DNA of 64,000 nucleotides, taken from positions 638,482 through 702,481 of the forward strand of contig NW_013524647.1 in the NCBI RefSeq assembly GCF_000250985.1, read 5' to 3'. Positions within the stretch are counted from its first letter, which is position 1, and each line of letters starts with the position of its first letter. The translations under genes and the position numbers were made by a program. Below are positions 39,856 to 51,088 of the stretch, piece by piece. Source of the DNA: Nematocida parisii ERTm1 (lineage: Eukaryota; Microsporidia). The notes under the pieces were generated by a model. The model worked only from the letters and a program-made list of their open reading frames with translations, made no database searches and was not told the origin of the DNA.

Positions 39856-40418
39856 TCTTCTTGTGTAAAAAGTTCTGGTGCATTAATTAAATTTTCTAAC
39901 CCATGTCTAAAAAATTCAGGTACTTCTGCATTATCATATTCTTCATCAGTGGCAGAGCCTTCTGTTCTAGTAATAATTTGGTCTGCTACAGAAGTAGGTA
40001 TAACTGTATTATGCTCTAATACATTAATAATAGTAGACTGATCTGCATGTTCTGATGAAAAATAGAGCTCATCCTTATCAGTGGCTGCTTGGTCTACTTC
40101 ACCATATAACCAGTCTATTATCTCATCTGGAATTGCTTCATCTACAGTTATATCTTTAGTGGCACTCATGTCAGATTCCTCCTTTAATGGTTGTTGCTTA
40201 TATGAAGGATCTAATTGCTCTGCTTGCTGCTGTTCAGTTAGACTGCTATTTATATATTCTTCATGTGCTGTTACTGCAGTTGTCTTATTAATGGTATTAT
40301 ATCCATCTAATAAGATATCTTTAGTAGTAATTTGTTTTTCTGTGCTGGTTTCTGTTGGTTTTACTTCTTCTGTGCTGGTTTTAATTGCTTCTCCTTTTGA
40401 GTTCTGATCACTGTTCAT
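39750..40418 (-). CDS. acidic tail-anchored protein 1
   Basis: 222 residues, not recognised. An acidic Thr/Glu/Gln-rich region (repeated TSTEEVKPTETSTEKQ near the start) is followed by a C-terminal anchor, ISIILLIIFIIIGTIILLNP. The last 32 residues are identical to those of the 404-residue protein at 45004, and the DNA is almost identical there, while the N-terminal parts are unrelated by eye. AAAATTTT precedes the ATG. No signal peptide, so it should face the cytosol or be tail-anchored. Confidence 0.7.
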   Translation of the reverse strand: MNSDQNSKGEAIKTSTEEVKPTETSTEKQITTKDILLDGYNTINKTTAVTAHEEYINSSLTEQQQAEQLDPSYKQQPLKEESDMSATKDITVDEAIPDEIIDWLYGEVDQAATDKDELYFSSEHADQSTIINVLEHNTVIPTSVADQIITRTEGSATDEEYDNAEVPEFFRHGLENLINAPELFTQEEEVSKTFKTISIILLIIFIIIGTIILLNPNNIVHN

Positions 40419-40540
40419 TATATAAAATTTTTATTAAATTAGTTATTAATATGCCTAAAATAGTAATAATATAACGGAATAATAATAATATACCTAAAAT
40501 AGTAATAATATAAATATAAGAAATATCAATCTAGTATATT

Positions 40541-40789
40541 TATTTTGAGGTGACACCACCAAAACAAAAGACCGAATCTCTGAATCAGTATATCACCATC
40601 CGATTATTTAACCAGAGATCTTCCCCTAAAAATTGGGGAAACTCGGAGAAGCATTGACAGCTTAACTTTAGCGGCAGGCCTAACTCAGCTGTCCCGGGGA
40701 CTCAGTGTCCGTGCTGGCTTGGGCCGCTTCCTAAATGCAATAAAGACCCCCTCCCCATTCACTCTTTTGGCTACGTAGCAGGGCAGTGG
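40541..40789 (-). repeat. structured ~250-bp element, copy 2
   Basis: The reverse strand aligns with 25617-25910. Shared blocks include GAATGGGGAGG-TCTTTATTG, TTAGGAAGCGGCCCAAGCC, AAGCTGTCAATGCTTCTC, GAGTTTCCCC, CTGGTTAAA, TGATATACTGATTCAGAGAT and a GGTGGTGTCACC foldback at the end. The GCGGC/GCC(N)GC foldback is kept with a CCAA loop instead of TTAA, and the GGGAC/GTCCC-type stem around 40690-40705 differs from copy 1. Base changes in loops with retained pairing suggest a functional RNA. Confidence 0.65.
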
Positions 40790-40793
40790 TGGC

Positions 40794-41226
40794 ATGACTC
40801 CTCATGAGTATGCCAAGTATAATACACTCTGGAGTGTCACAGATGATAAAGCTTCAAATAAATACACTTCAATTAAAAAGGCGTATAAAGAAGTACAGGA
40901 TAAGTATATAAATATGAATAATTATACTGACTGTATTGTACATCAATATTTAATTATTGAAAGTAACCAGATATTGAATATAATTAATAAAAAGAGAACT
41001 ATTCATAAAAGGGATAACTAACCCAGACAGAATAAAATATGGAATAGTCCGAATAATTTAATACTCTGAGGAATCTAGGCAATATAAAGCATAAGTCTGA
41101 AATTATTGAAGAATTCTTAATAGACACGAATAATACACTAGGCAGTAATAATCATATGGTATGATTTACATCTAATCTTATACGTAATAGATATAAGAAA
41201 TCATATCCTAAAGATATTTTAGTATA
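40794..41226 (+). pseudogene. possible decayed gene
   Basis: A 75-codon frame (MTPHEYAKYNTLWSVTDD start) runs to 41021. A second frame then reads KHKSEIIEEFLIDTNN, an in-frame stop, and NLIRNRYKKSYPKDILV before another stop at 41226. The amino acid composition is protein-like, unlike the repeat spacers, but no family is recognised. Confidence 0.35.
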
Positions 41227-41837
41227 ACCCGAATTATCCTTAACTTGAGTATAATAATTAATAGTACTAGTCTATTAATTATAATTAAGTCTATTTATAA
41301 TAGAATAGTTTTAATTGTATATTCCTATTAATAAATAATTTATTATAAGGTATAAATACAGGATAAGAATCAAAATAATATTAAAGTATTAATACCATTA
41401 TAAGGAATTTACTAAACCCATTCTACTATGATAATCAAACTAATAATTGAATAATCAAACTAACAACTGAATAATCAAACTAATAATTGAATAATCAGTA
41501 TAATAATGTATATAATATACACATTATATACATATAATATATCTGTACTGTGTTATACTTCTGTATATTATATTCTATTATTATATTATAATAAATAAAG
41601 TAGAGAATAAAAAAGGGCAAAGAAAGCGAATCGAAAAAGGGATGAATATGATAAATAGGATGAATATGATAAATACTTAATGTATTAGTTGTTTTATTTA
41701 ATTTAGTATTTCTATATTTAAGGAATATTTTAATTCCTGTCTAATGCGTATAATAAAGAATATACCTAATTCAGACTTACCATCAGATAGAATATGTACA
41801 GTATGTATATAATACACTAAACTATATAACACAAAAT
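41227..41837. other. spacer with short tandem repeats
   Basis: Three or more copies of ATAATCAAACTAATAATTGA (41430-41500) and two of GGATGAATATGATAAATA (41640-41680). No gene seen. Confidence 0.6.
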
Positions 41838-42475
41838 ATGAATGAGATTAAAGAGTACTTAAATAGGCTTAAAAATAAGGAAAGTATGAGTATTCATGAT
41901 AATCATAAAGAATCAAATATATTTAAGGATACTAACCCGAATAGTATTACTATTAATTAGCTTACAGATAAAGCACTTCAAACGTATTTATAATCAAAAG
42001 AATGTATTATTCATGTATTACTGTATATCTAGTTATAATGACTATATGACTATAAAGAACATCTTATTTAGAATACTCACTAGATATATACAAATAGTAA
42101 TAATAATATACAAGTAAATTATTCATTATCAGTGCTAATTGATACTCAATCACATACACTCTGTAATATTCATAGAATAGTAGTCACAGTATTCATATGG
42201 CTGTTTAATGCCTAGTATAATAAAGTCACTATAGTAATTTATACTGCCTGTACTCCATAAATAGTTATATGAGCTATTTCTGATTTAAAGTATTCGCATT
42301 CAGAATTATAGTCTACTCAATTGGACAATTCAACTGGAATTAAGTTGATAGTCACTTAGATGCTTAAATATACATTCCTGACTTCAGAATGTATGGCATA
42401 GGAATACCTGATGTTATTAATCTGGGCAGTAATAAAGGTATCCTTAGTGAGTTAATATTCACTCATACTCATTAA
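41838..42475 (+). pseudogene. decayed gene, plus strand
   Basis: An ATG frame MNEIKEYLNRLKNKESMSIH runs 40 codons, crosses a stop, continues LTDKALQTYL, then shifts frame to NQKNVLFMYYCISSYNDYM up to 42117. Further on, DFRMYGIGIPDVINLGSNKG followed by ILSELIFTHTH ends at 42475. Several stops and shifts separate the pieces. It looks like a former coding region; the family is unknown. Confidence 0.4.
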
Positions 42476-43178
42476 ATAACTTGTTTACTTCTACTGCACA
42501 CTCTTTATAATGCTTCTTTAAGTGCATTATACCTATTGGATTAAACTGTACAAGTATAAATTCAGTAACTCGTATACTCTCTGTATGTATACAGTTATAC
42601 TTAATACCGTCATTACCACTGTAAATAAAGATGGAATATATATGATATCGTATACGATGGGTACAGCATAAACAGTAACTGTCTTTTAGTTTAATAGTAT
42701 CTATCCCTTAGTCATACTAATAAGACCAGGACTGTCTATAATTAGATTAGAATACGATATTAATACACTCTGTATACTATAGAAGGTTATACTGGTTTAA
42801 TGTATACGTCAGTAAGTATAGTATTATACAGAGTGACTTCTTTCATATTTATATAATCCTGTGTTATATACGTATAAGAATAAATCTAATTTATATCCGA
42901 ATGCACAGAGATATTTATGAATATAATCATAATAAAGTGGCACTGTTTAAATATATTATAAACCGTGCTTTATATAATATATGTCTGTTATTAGGCCCAC
43001 TTCTTATTATACTGTCTTGTTTAATAGCGTGTAATCCCATCCATACACCAGGATAAGTTATAACTACTGCTTTATACGCTTTATTAAAGTAGGAATCTCT
43101 ATCCATACTATAATCTACTCTGGTTATAATATAATGAAATATGCCATAGAAAGTGTATATTAATACGACTAGTTTCAT
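42459..43178 (-). pseudogene. decayed secreted-protein gene, minus strand
   Basis: The reverse strand starts with an intact ATG and signal peptide (MKLVVLIYTFYGIFHYI, 83 codons to 42927). Then come, in changing frames, KYLCAFGYKLDLFLYVYN, then SVLISYSNLIIDSPGLISM, and a 75-codon open stretch containing YCLCCTHRIRYHIYS and ending EVNKLFNEYE before a stop at 42459. At least three frame changes or stops. Its end overlaps the plus-strand relic. Probably a dead member of a secreted family. Confidence 0.5.
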
Positions 43179-43974
43179 ATACTACTTATATCTTCATTGG
43201 CTTGTCTTTCTATTATATAAGTGTTCATCTGTATTTGTTATACAGACTGATTTAATCATACTTATTCCTGTAGTATTATGTGTTATACGTACTTATACGT
43301 CCTGGATTAAATAAGTTTATAATTGGTATTAGTTCTTTATATATGTATGATTATAATATGATTCTTATTACTATACGTATACACTTGTAATAAACAAGAA
43401 TATCCTATTTCTATTAATTATTATTAGTCTAGTTATTATACGTAAAGTAAGCAGGGTATTAAAAAATACTTATTACACAATATACTATTACTTATTATAC
43501 AATATAACATTACTTATTATACAATATACATTACTTATTACACAATATACATTACTTATTACACATACACTACTAAATATACTATTACTTATTACACAAT
43601 ATACATTACTTATTACACAATATACATTACTTATTACACAATATACATTACTTATTACACAATATACATTACTTATTACACAATATAACATTACTTATTA
43701 CACATACATTATTACTTATTACACTATATTATGCTATTACTTATTATACTATACATAATAATTATTATATATTATACATTATGTACTATATATTTATATA
43801 TTGCTATTACTTATTATACTATACATATTATATTCTACACACTACCTAAATACTTTTCTTTATTTACAATTACTCATACTTTTTACTGTATAAGTACTAA
43901 ATGTATATTTATACATATAATATATACTACACTGTATAATAAATATTACTTATTAATCATTATGTAATAAATAA
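43179..43974. repeat. spacer with ACTTATTACACAATATACATT array
   Basis: 43470-43730 is a tandem array of TTACTTATTACACAATATACA (period 21, over ten copies, some shortened). AT-rich words continue to the forkhead gene stop. The reverse strand reads as YCVISNV repeats, not a gene. 43179-43470 shows nothing clear. Confidence 0.85.
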
Positions 43975-44964
<990 letters not shown>

Positions 44965-45109
44965 ATTATATAGTAGTATATGTGTAATAAGTATTATTTA
45001 TTGCTAATTGTGTACTATATTATTAGGATTTAATAATATTATAGTACCAATAATTATAAAAATAATTAATAATATTATGGATATTGTCTTAAAAGTCTTG
45101 GATACTTCT
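44965..45109. repeat. 145-bp duplicated gene end, copy 2
   Basis: Pairs with 39711-39855; one mismatch seen (44978). Contains the last 32 sense codons, stop and 3' flank of the gene on the reverse strand. Confidence 0.92.
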
Positions 45110-46218
45110 GGTTCTGGTTCTGTTTCTTCTTCTTGTTTTATAATAATAAATTCTTCTACTATATCAGATATAACAACACTCTTATTACTTTTTACTTTTT
45201 GTGTAATAAGTTCAGGCATATTAGCCAATTCTTCTTCTGTGACTAATTCTACAACAGGAAATGAACCATCAACGACCGGATCACCACTTACTACATCAAC
45301 GACCGGATCAACTGTACCACCACTTACACCACCACTTACACCATCAACGACCGGATCAACTGTATGACTACTTATACCTGTATTGGCCATATCATATACA
45401 ATATTAGTTACTGTACTACTATTACTGGCCGTATGACTACTTACACCTGTACTACTCATATTATCAGACACTGACTGGTCTACTGCATGTATACCTGACT
45501 GATCTACTGCATGACTGACTGTATTAACTGTATTACTATGTATACCTGACTGATCTACTGCATGACTGACTGCCTCTTCTGGTGTAATAATTACACTATC
45601 AGTAGCTGTCCCTTTTGATATACATGCCTCATCTAGTCTCCTCTCTTCTGCTGCCTCATCTAGTCTTACTCCCTCCATGTCTTCTGCTACTCTTACTCCT
45701 TCCATGTCTTCTTCTGGTGTAATGACTGCTTCTACCCCATCTACTCTTACTTCCTCTTGCTCCTTGTCTTCTGCCTCTTCTTCTGGTGCTCTCTCTTCTT
45801 CTTCAGTAATAGGTGATAATCTGTCATACATTACTTCATTAATTACATCATGTGCACTGTTAAGGAACTCCTTTACACTCCCATTTGAACAGTCTAAGTT
45901 ACTAAAGAAATCTTCAAGATCTTTAAGCGAGGGATCTTCTGGGATTTCTTGATTGAATAAAAAATTTTCATTATTTTTTGTATTTATAGTTTTATCTGAA
46001 GATATTTCCATTTTAGGTAATTCTGATTTTTCATTTAATTCTTGTTTTTGTATGGTTTCTTTGGGTAGACTTGGTTTATGCCGTATTTCTAAGGGTAATT
46101 CACTTGAAGAAGTGGGATTATTTGATGTTTCTGGTTCATTGGTTGGTATTTCTGGTTGATTTACTTCTTTATGCATATTTTTAGATACTTTCTCATTTTG
46201 CTTCTTATCAATATTCAT
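45004..46218 (-). CDS. acidic tail-anchored protein 2 with repeats
   Basis: 404 residues, not recognised. The N-terminal Lys/Glu/Pro part is followed by a very acidic stretch (about 140-205, units like EDMEGVRVAEDMEGVRLDE) and Val/Ser/Gly/Asp tandem repeats (SHAVDQSGIH, VVDGVSGG). The C-terminal anchor and last 32 residues are identical to the protein at 39750. AAAATTTTTAT precedes the ATG. Repeat-unit changes would make it a fast-evolving protein; a cytosol-facing membrane role is inferred from the tail anchor. Confidence 0.7.
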   Translation of the reverse strand: MNIDKKQNEKVSKNMHKEVNQPEIPTNEPETSNNPTSSSELPLEIRHKPSLPKETIQKQELNEKSELPKMEISSDKTINTKNNENFLFNQEIPEDPSLKDLEDFFSNLDCSNGSVKEFLNSAHDVINEVMYDRLSPITEEEERAPEEEAEDKEQEEVRVDGVEAVITPEEDMEGVRVAEDMEGVRLDEAAEERRLDEACISKGTATDSVIITPEEAVSHAVDQSGIHSNTVNTVSHAVDQSGIHAVDQSVSDNMSSTGVSSHTASNSSTVTNIVYDMANTGISSHTVDPVVDGVSGGVSGGTVDPVVDVVSGDPVVDGSFPVVELVTEEELANMPELITQKVKSNKSVVISDIVEEFIIIKQEEETEPEPEVSKTFKTISIILLIIFIIIGTIILLNPNNIVHN

Positions 46219-46581
46219 TTTATAAAAATTTTATAAAATTGCTTGCTATTTATACTTAGAAATTAACTAAAATATATTATACTATATGTATTAAATAATA
46301 ATCCCAATTTGGAATAATTATTATACATTGTACTATAAATTATATTATATTGTATTACACAACTGTACATTACTTATTATACAGTATGCTATAAATTATA
46401 TTATATTTTATTACTTATTACACAACTGTACATTACTTATTACACATATACTATTACTTATTACACATATACTATTACTTATTATACAGTGTACTATATA
46501 TTTTATTACTTATTATACATAGTATACTATATTTTATTATACATTTTTAGTCTGTTAAGTATTAAAATATTTTATTTTTTA
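46219..46581. repeat. dispersed-repeat spacer upstream of eL15
   Basis: TTACTTATTACACATATACTA words repeat from 46360 to 46520, followed by a T-rich tract leading into the C-run before eL15. No gene. Confidence 0.7.
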
Positions 46582-46589
46582 CCCCCTGC
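46582..46589 (+). promoter_or_regulatory. start-proximal C-run of eL15
   Basis: CCCCCTGC stands directly before the ATG, after TTTATTTTTTA. It differs from the EF2 context (CCCCCTGA) by one base. Confidence 0.7.
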
Positions 46590-47204
46590 ATGTCCGCATA
46601 TGATTATATGGCAGAAATACAGAAGCATAAACAGTCTGATGTAATGAGATACTTACTCAGAATAAGATGCTGGGAGTACAGACAAAGGAATACAATCCAT
46701 AGAGCAACCACATCCACTAGACCAGATAAAGCAAGAAAACTGGGTTACATTAAGAAGAGGGGTATCGTTATATACAGAGTAAGAATAAGAAGAGGAGGAA
46801 GAAGAAGAAACGTAAAGAAAGGGAATGTCTCAGGTAAGCCAGTAAACCAAGGAATCTACCAACAGAAACAGAAGAAGAGTCTCCATGCACTCGCTGAAAT
46901 AAAGGTCGGTAACAAACTGGCCAGTCTAAGGATACTTAACTCATACTGGGTCGGACAGGATGCGACCTACAAGCACTACGAGGTGATCCTGGTTGACCCT
47001 ATGGTACAGAATATACGTACAGACAGTAGAATCAACTGGATATGCAGTAATAAGCATAAGAGAAGGGAGTGCAGAGGGTTAACAACTGCCACTAAGAAGA
47101 GCAGAGGACTCGGTCGGGGTACACGGTATAATAAGACCAAGGGAGGATCGAGACAGGCTGCTTGGAGGAAGAGTAACACAGTTTCCCTGCTTAGGTACAG
47201 GTAA
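46590..47204 (+). CDS. RPL15: large subunit ribosomal protein eL15
   Basis: 204 residues, full length for the family. Starts [32 protein letters not shown], the conserved opening; [14 protein letters not shown] and [23 protein letters not shown] follow, and the end has [17 protein letters not shown]. Very basic. No intron, although ribosomal protein genes are where microsporidian introns usually occur. The codons are more GC-rich than the flanks. The start is fixed by the family alignment and the C-run. Confidence 0.97.
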   Translation: MSAYDYMAEIQKHKQSDVMRYLLRIRCWEYRQRNTIHRATTSTRPDKARKLGYIKKRGIVIYRVRIRRGGRRRNVKKGNVSGKPVNQGIYQQKQKKSLHALAEIKVGNKLASLRILNSYWVGQDATYKHYEVILVDPMVQNIRTDSRINWICSNKHKRRECRGLTTATKKSRGLGRGTRYNKTKGGSRQAAWRKSNTVSLLRYR

Positions 47205-47659
47205 TAAATTAGGATTACTCAGGGTGTGTCAGTGTATTACTACAGTACTAATAGGGACATAATAACAGGGACTGCCGATCGGCGACTGTGGCGTACGATA
47301 CGGTCGGTGTGGGGACTTGTTCTGTTTAATTATTGGTTGCTTATTGTGTGTGATAATATTACTTATTTTTTATTTTATTATTTATAACGGTTTCCTTATT
47401 TGGAAATATCAATATACTTCCTTTTTTTTTGGTTAAAACAGTTACTTCCATATATGGATATAATTTACTATTTAAATACTTTATAACTTATCACACACTG
47501 TACACTATTTATTGTATAACTTATTACACACTGTACACTATTTATTGTATAACTTATTACACACTGTGCAGTATATATATAATACTTATCACACACTGTA
47601 CAGTATATAATATATAACTTATTACACTATATGTTATAAGTCTTTTCTTTTTTTTTCTT
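47205..47659. other. intergenic with ACTTATTACACACTGTACA repeats
   Basis: A short GC-richer tail follows eL15 (47210-47320). Then AACTTATTACACACTGTACACTATTTATTGTAT repeats two to three times (47480-47570). A T-rich run precedes the next ATG. No gene. Confidence 0.6.
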
Positions 47660-47893
47660 ATGGAGTCAGACAGAGAGTCAAGTGATGGGTTTGAAATAGT
47701 CTTACAGGACACAGAAGATACACAAATAAATTCAGACTTATTCGTTAATTACACAGAAGATGATAAGCCATGGAATAGACCAGGAGAAGATATAACAGAC
47801 TACTTTAATTATGGATTCAATGAGCACACATGGAAAGAGTACATAGCAAAACAAAAAAGACTCAGAGAAAAAGCAAAAAAAAAGAAAAAATAA
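47660..47893 (+). CDS. FIP1: Fip1-like polyadenylation factor, minimal
   Basis: Only 77 residues. An acidic N-terminus is followed by [20 protein letters not shown] then [14 protein letters not shown], the diagnostic Fip1 motif ([29 protein letters not shown]). In yeast Fip1 tethers poly(A) polymerase to the cleavage/polyadenylation factor. The usual long acidic and Pro-rich regions are missing, leaving the motif and a Lys-rich tail. A T-rich tract directly precedes the ATG. The motif match makes the call firm despite the size. Confidence 0.9.
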   Translation: MESDRESSDGFEIVLQDTEDTQINSDLFVNYTEDDKPWNRPGEDITDYFNYGFNEHTWKEYIAKQKRLREKAKKKKK

Positions 47894-48334
47894 CGGAATA
47901 TTACCAAATAAGGCATAAAATAAGTTAAATTACCATATACGTACTATAAAAATATTAATTAATAAATATAACACAATATATAATATATAATAAATATGCC
48001 ACAATATATAATAAATAATATACAATATAAAGTACAGAATATATAATAAATAATATACAATATATAATACAATGGCTTATTAATAATACACAATATATTA
48101 CATAATGACTAATAAATATAATATATTACACAATGACTAATTAATTATATTTATTACACAGTATGTAAAAAGTACTATATAGCCCAAATTATAACTATAC
48201 CATAATATATTACACAATGACTAATTAATTATATTTATTACACATTGTGTTATATATTATATTTATTGTACACTACAACCCACTCAGCATATTCTCAGTG
48301 TGCGGATAAGTTTGAATATGACATAAAAAATTTA
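47894..48334. repeat. AT-rich spacer
   Basis: Repeats of ATATAATAAATAATATACAA and ATTACACAATGACTAATTAA (three copies at about 48090-48240). No gene; the Rpb9 frame is open upstream to 48245, but that part is repeat. Confidence 0.7.
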
Positions 48335-48706
48335 ATGGTCGTGGAGACAAAGCAATTCTGCAGAGAGTGCAATAATATGTTATACCCAAAAGAAGATAAA
48401 TTAGAGAAAATGCTGTACTTGGCATGCAGAAATTGTGAACACTTTGAAGAGGCAATCACTCCCACTGTATACACAGTAGAATACAGAAAAAGTAAAGGGA
48501 AGGACGTAATAACCAGTAGTATCGGTAAAGAAATAGCAGAAGATCCTACATTAAGAAGAGTAGAGAAAGAATGTACTAGATGCAGCTGTAAAGTACACGC
48601 AGTCTTTCAAAAAAAAGATGAAAGAGGAGATGAACCACTCTCAGTTAATTACGCCTGCTGCCGGTGCTTTAAAATAACCAATAGCTTAGATGGGGTTAAT
48701 GAATAA
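48335..48706 (+). CDS. RPB9: RNA polymerase II subunit Rpb9
   Basis: Small zinc-ribbon subunit affecting transcription fidelity. From the ATG at 48335, FCRECNNMLYPKEDKLEKMLYLACRNC is the N-terminal zinc ribbon (CxxC, CxxC). DPTLRRVEKECTRCSCKVHAVFQ begins the second ribbon, closed by CCRCF. The frame is open upstream with another ATG at 48245, but the inner ATG gives 123 residues, the family's normal size, and is preceded by AAAAAATTTA. It is convergent with the next gene, 15 nt between stops. Confidence 0.95.
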   Translation: MVVETKQFCRECNNMLYPKEDKLEKMLYLACRNCEHFEEAITPTVYTVEYRKSKGKDVITSSIGKEIAEDPTLRRVEKECTRCSCKVHAVFQKKDERGDEPLSVNYACCRCFKITNSLDGVNE

Positions 48707-48721
48707 TATTAATTGTTGTAT

Positions 48722-50173
48722 TTATTGATTATTTTGTCTTTTTTTATACTCAGATATGGAAATAATAGTAGGAAATCTAGAAATAGTTTCATTTATCATT
48801 TCATCTACTTGTGTCTCTGAAAGTTCCTCAACAGAAGACCATTCTTGATCCTTTTCTGCGGTGCACTTGCCAATTATTTCATCCTGCTCTGTATTTTCAC
48901 TGTGTGCCTCGGATTCACTTGTTGTTGAAATAATACTCTTTATTACACTCGGTGGTATTTCTACACTATTTAATGTATCATTGCTGGTATAACTGTCATT
49001 GTATGATGGTCTTTTTTTAGGGGGCATTCTTAAACGCAATCCTTTTTTATTACATAATATTTCATTTAATTCTTCTCTCTTTCTGATTTTTTGGGTGTTA
49101 GTTATGCTGGGTGTTAAATTTCTGGAGTCTGGCTTGGATGGTGAATTATTTGTATTTACTCGGATAATCTCTGGGATTAATTTATTATGTGTAATACTGC
49201 TGGTAATTGGTTTAATTTCTGGTTTTACCATAGAAGAGAAATGCTTTTTAATGGGAATCGTACTGGCCACATACTTTATTGGAGAATGTCCTTTTTCTTT
49301 CACTATATGTGGCTGTTTATGAAAAAAATCAGATGATTCTGTGCTGTTTTCTTTGATTTCTGATTCTGCCATGGCTTCATCAGAAGAATTGCTACTGTCT
49401 ATTTGGTCTTCTGTATCTGAATTGTACTCTTCAATCCCATGCTTTATTGTTTTTACAGAAATTGTCGGATTGTCTCCAAGGTACACCTGAGAGTGGGCAG
49501 AATTTTGTATAGAATCACCCATTAAACATAAATTAATGAAATTTCTGTTATTTAAAAAATCAAAATTTTCTAACTGATTTTCTATATTAGGTAAATTACA
49601 AGATTCTTTATAAATATTTATCTCATTCTCTATTCTTTTGCTGATTAATTCAACTTCTTTTTCTACATTTACATCCCTGCACACAATGCTGTTTACTTTC
49701 TTGTTTTTGTGTGACATATCACCTGCATAACTCATTCTTTCAATGTACAGGCTCACTTTCCTGTCTGAGCTCGTGTTTACTATAAAATACCCCTTAAGTA
49801 ATTTACAGTGCATATTTAATAGTGAGGATATGTCAACAGCTATGTTCTCTTCTTTTTTAAGGAATCTTAGTGCATCATTGGATACATACGCAGTGATTGT
49901 ATTAAGATTGTCTGATATTCTTATTATGTGACACTTGTCTTTCTTCGGACCTATCACACACTCTATCTTAAACACATAAGGATTGTATTTGGCTCTGGCT
50001 ACCCCTACTTTAACTCTGTTTATACCGTACGGATCATCAGAAAGCCTCTCCTGCTGTGATAGAACAGCTTGTGTTGTTGTGTCAGTCTGCATTATATCCC
50101 TGCCTATTTTTACCCAATTACATCCTATGTGCTCCTGCACTTCTGTCACCATTGACTTAATCCAACTATTCAT
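48722..50173 (-). CDS. candidate TPP1/Tpz1-like telomere OB-fold protein
   Basis: 483 residues. The N-terminal ~180 residues follow the layout of the TPP1 (ACD) OB-fold. WIKSMVTEV matches the WIRELIL opening. IIRISDNLNTITAYVSNDAL matches LLVSDGTHSVRCLVTREAL. LLKGYFIV and VSLYIERMSYAG match the later strands ending in FYLQVDRFSL. CRDVNVEKEVELISKRIENEI matches CNQDLDVQKKLYDCLEEHL after the fold. The remaining 300 residues are Ser/Glu/Pro-rich and probably disordered with short Lys-rich motifs. If correct this is a shelterin-type telomere protein. Another OB-fold protein is possible; eye alignment only. Confidence 0.4.
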   Translation of the reverse strand: MNSWIKSMVTEVQEHIGCNWVKIGRDIMQTDTTTQAVLSQQERLSDDPYGINRVKVGVARAKYNPYVFKIECVIGPKKDKCHIIRISDNLNTITAYVSNDALRFLKKEENIAVDISSLLNMHCKLLKGYFIVNTSSDRKVSLYIERMSYAGDMSHKNKKVNSIVCRDVNVEKEVELISKRIENEINIYKESCNLPNIENQLENFDFLNNRNFINLCLMGDSIQNSAHSQVYLGDNPTISVKTIKHGIEEYNSDTEDQIDSSNSSDEAMAESEIKENSTESSDFFHKQPHIVKEKGHSPIKYVASTIPIKKHFSSMVKPEIKPITSSITHNKLIPEIIRVNTNNSPSKPDSRNLTPSITNTQKIRKREELNEILCNKKGLRLRMPPKKRPSYNDSYTSNDTLNSVEIPPSVIKSIISTTSESEAHSENTEQDEIIGKCTAEKDQEWSSVEELSETQVDEMINETISRFPTIISISEYKKRQNNQ

Positions 50174-50644
50174 TCAGAATTCTCAATTCGTGCAAAAATT
50201 GCATTGTAATAAAAGAGTAAAATACAATTAGAAGAAGAAATAATTAAATATTAGAAGATAAATAAATAACTTGCCCTAGTGAAGGAAACCAAATAACCCA
50301 TGAATATACCATATTATAAGACATAACCAGAAAATGAGGAAACCTTCTTGTTCTATTTTAAAGTTGTAATATTTCCTTGTATAATACTGCTGCATATTAT
50401 TAGAACAATAACCAGAAAATTCTTACCATTGCATATGGTTCTTCCGTATTTCTTGATTATGCTCTACTTGAATATTCTAAGATTAATAGGAAATATTTAG
50501 AGTGCCTGTTAAATAGAATACTTATAATTAGAGTACTTATACGCACTTTAGTAAATAACTACTTGAGTTTCATATGCTATTGATTATATTGCTATAATAT
50601 CAGTTTCGGGTTATATATAATTATTATTTTTTTGTTTTTATATT
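50174..50644. other. intergenic, no gene seen
   Basis: AT-rich spacer between divergent genes; a single TTCGGGTTATA word at about 50604 lies 30-40 nt before the next ATG. Confidence 0.55.
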
Positions 50645-51088
50645 ATGTCATTAATAGAGAATATCCAAGATTTAACAGAAAATACTAATACGGCTTCTCC
50701 TCTCCTAAATGAAACAAAAAATGACAAATGTTTTTATTTAATGCCTGTATTATTTATATTATTAATTGCTCTTTTTGCATGGTGTATTATACTAAATCCT
50801 AAGTTGGTTAAAACAGTAGTTAAAATCTTATTCGAGGAGTTATATGGTATGTTGTGTGGTCTGTCTTATTATATATATAATTTATTTAAAGCTAAGGATA
50901 CAATACCACCCGAATCACATAATGCAATAAAATATATAAAAATAAGGAAAAAAGCATCTGAAATTACAAACTTACAGACTATTCCAGAGAATGAATCATC
51001 ACATGATTGTTTATCAAGTTTACACCATCGACAAAATACATTAAATCCATTGAATTCACAAGAATCCACTAAAACTCCTGGTTACTGA
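50645..51088 (+). CDS. small membrane protein, unknown
   Basis: 147 residues. A polar N-terminus (1-27) is followed by a hydrophobic helix (FYLMPVLFILLIALFAWCIIL, about 30-50), a second weaker amphipathic stretch (about 60-80) and a basic/Ser-rich cytosolic tail (KYIKIRKKASEI). No signal peptide cleavage expected. A T-rich tract and TTCGGGTTA word are upstream. Not recognised; similar in size and build to the other small membrane proteins of this contig. Confidence 0.6.
   Translation: MSLIENIQDLTENTNTASPLLNETKNDKCFYLMPVLFILLIALFAWCIILNPKLVKTVVKILFEELYGMLCGLSYYIYNLFKAKDTIPPESHNAIKYIKIRKKASEITNLQTIPENESSHDCLSSLHHRQNTLNPLNSQESTKTPGY

Noticed and set aside
43488-43691. Repeated YCVISNV protein frame
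   Set aside because: Perfectly periodic with the 21-bp tandem array, so a repeat and not a gene.
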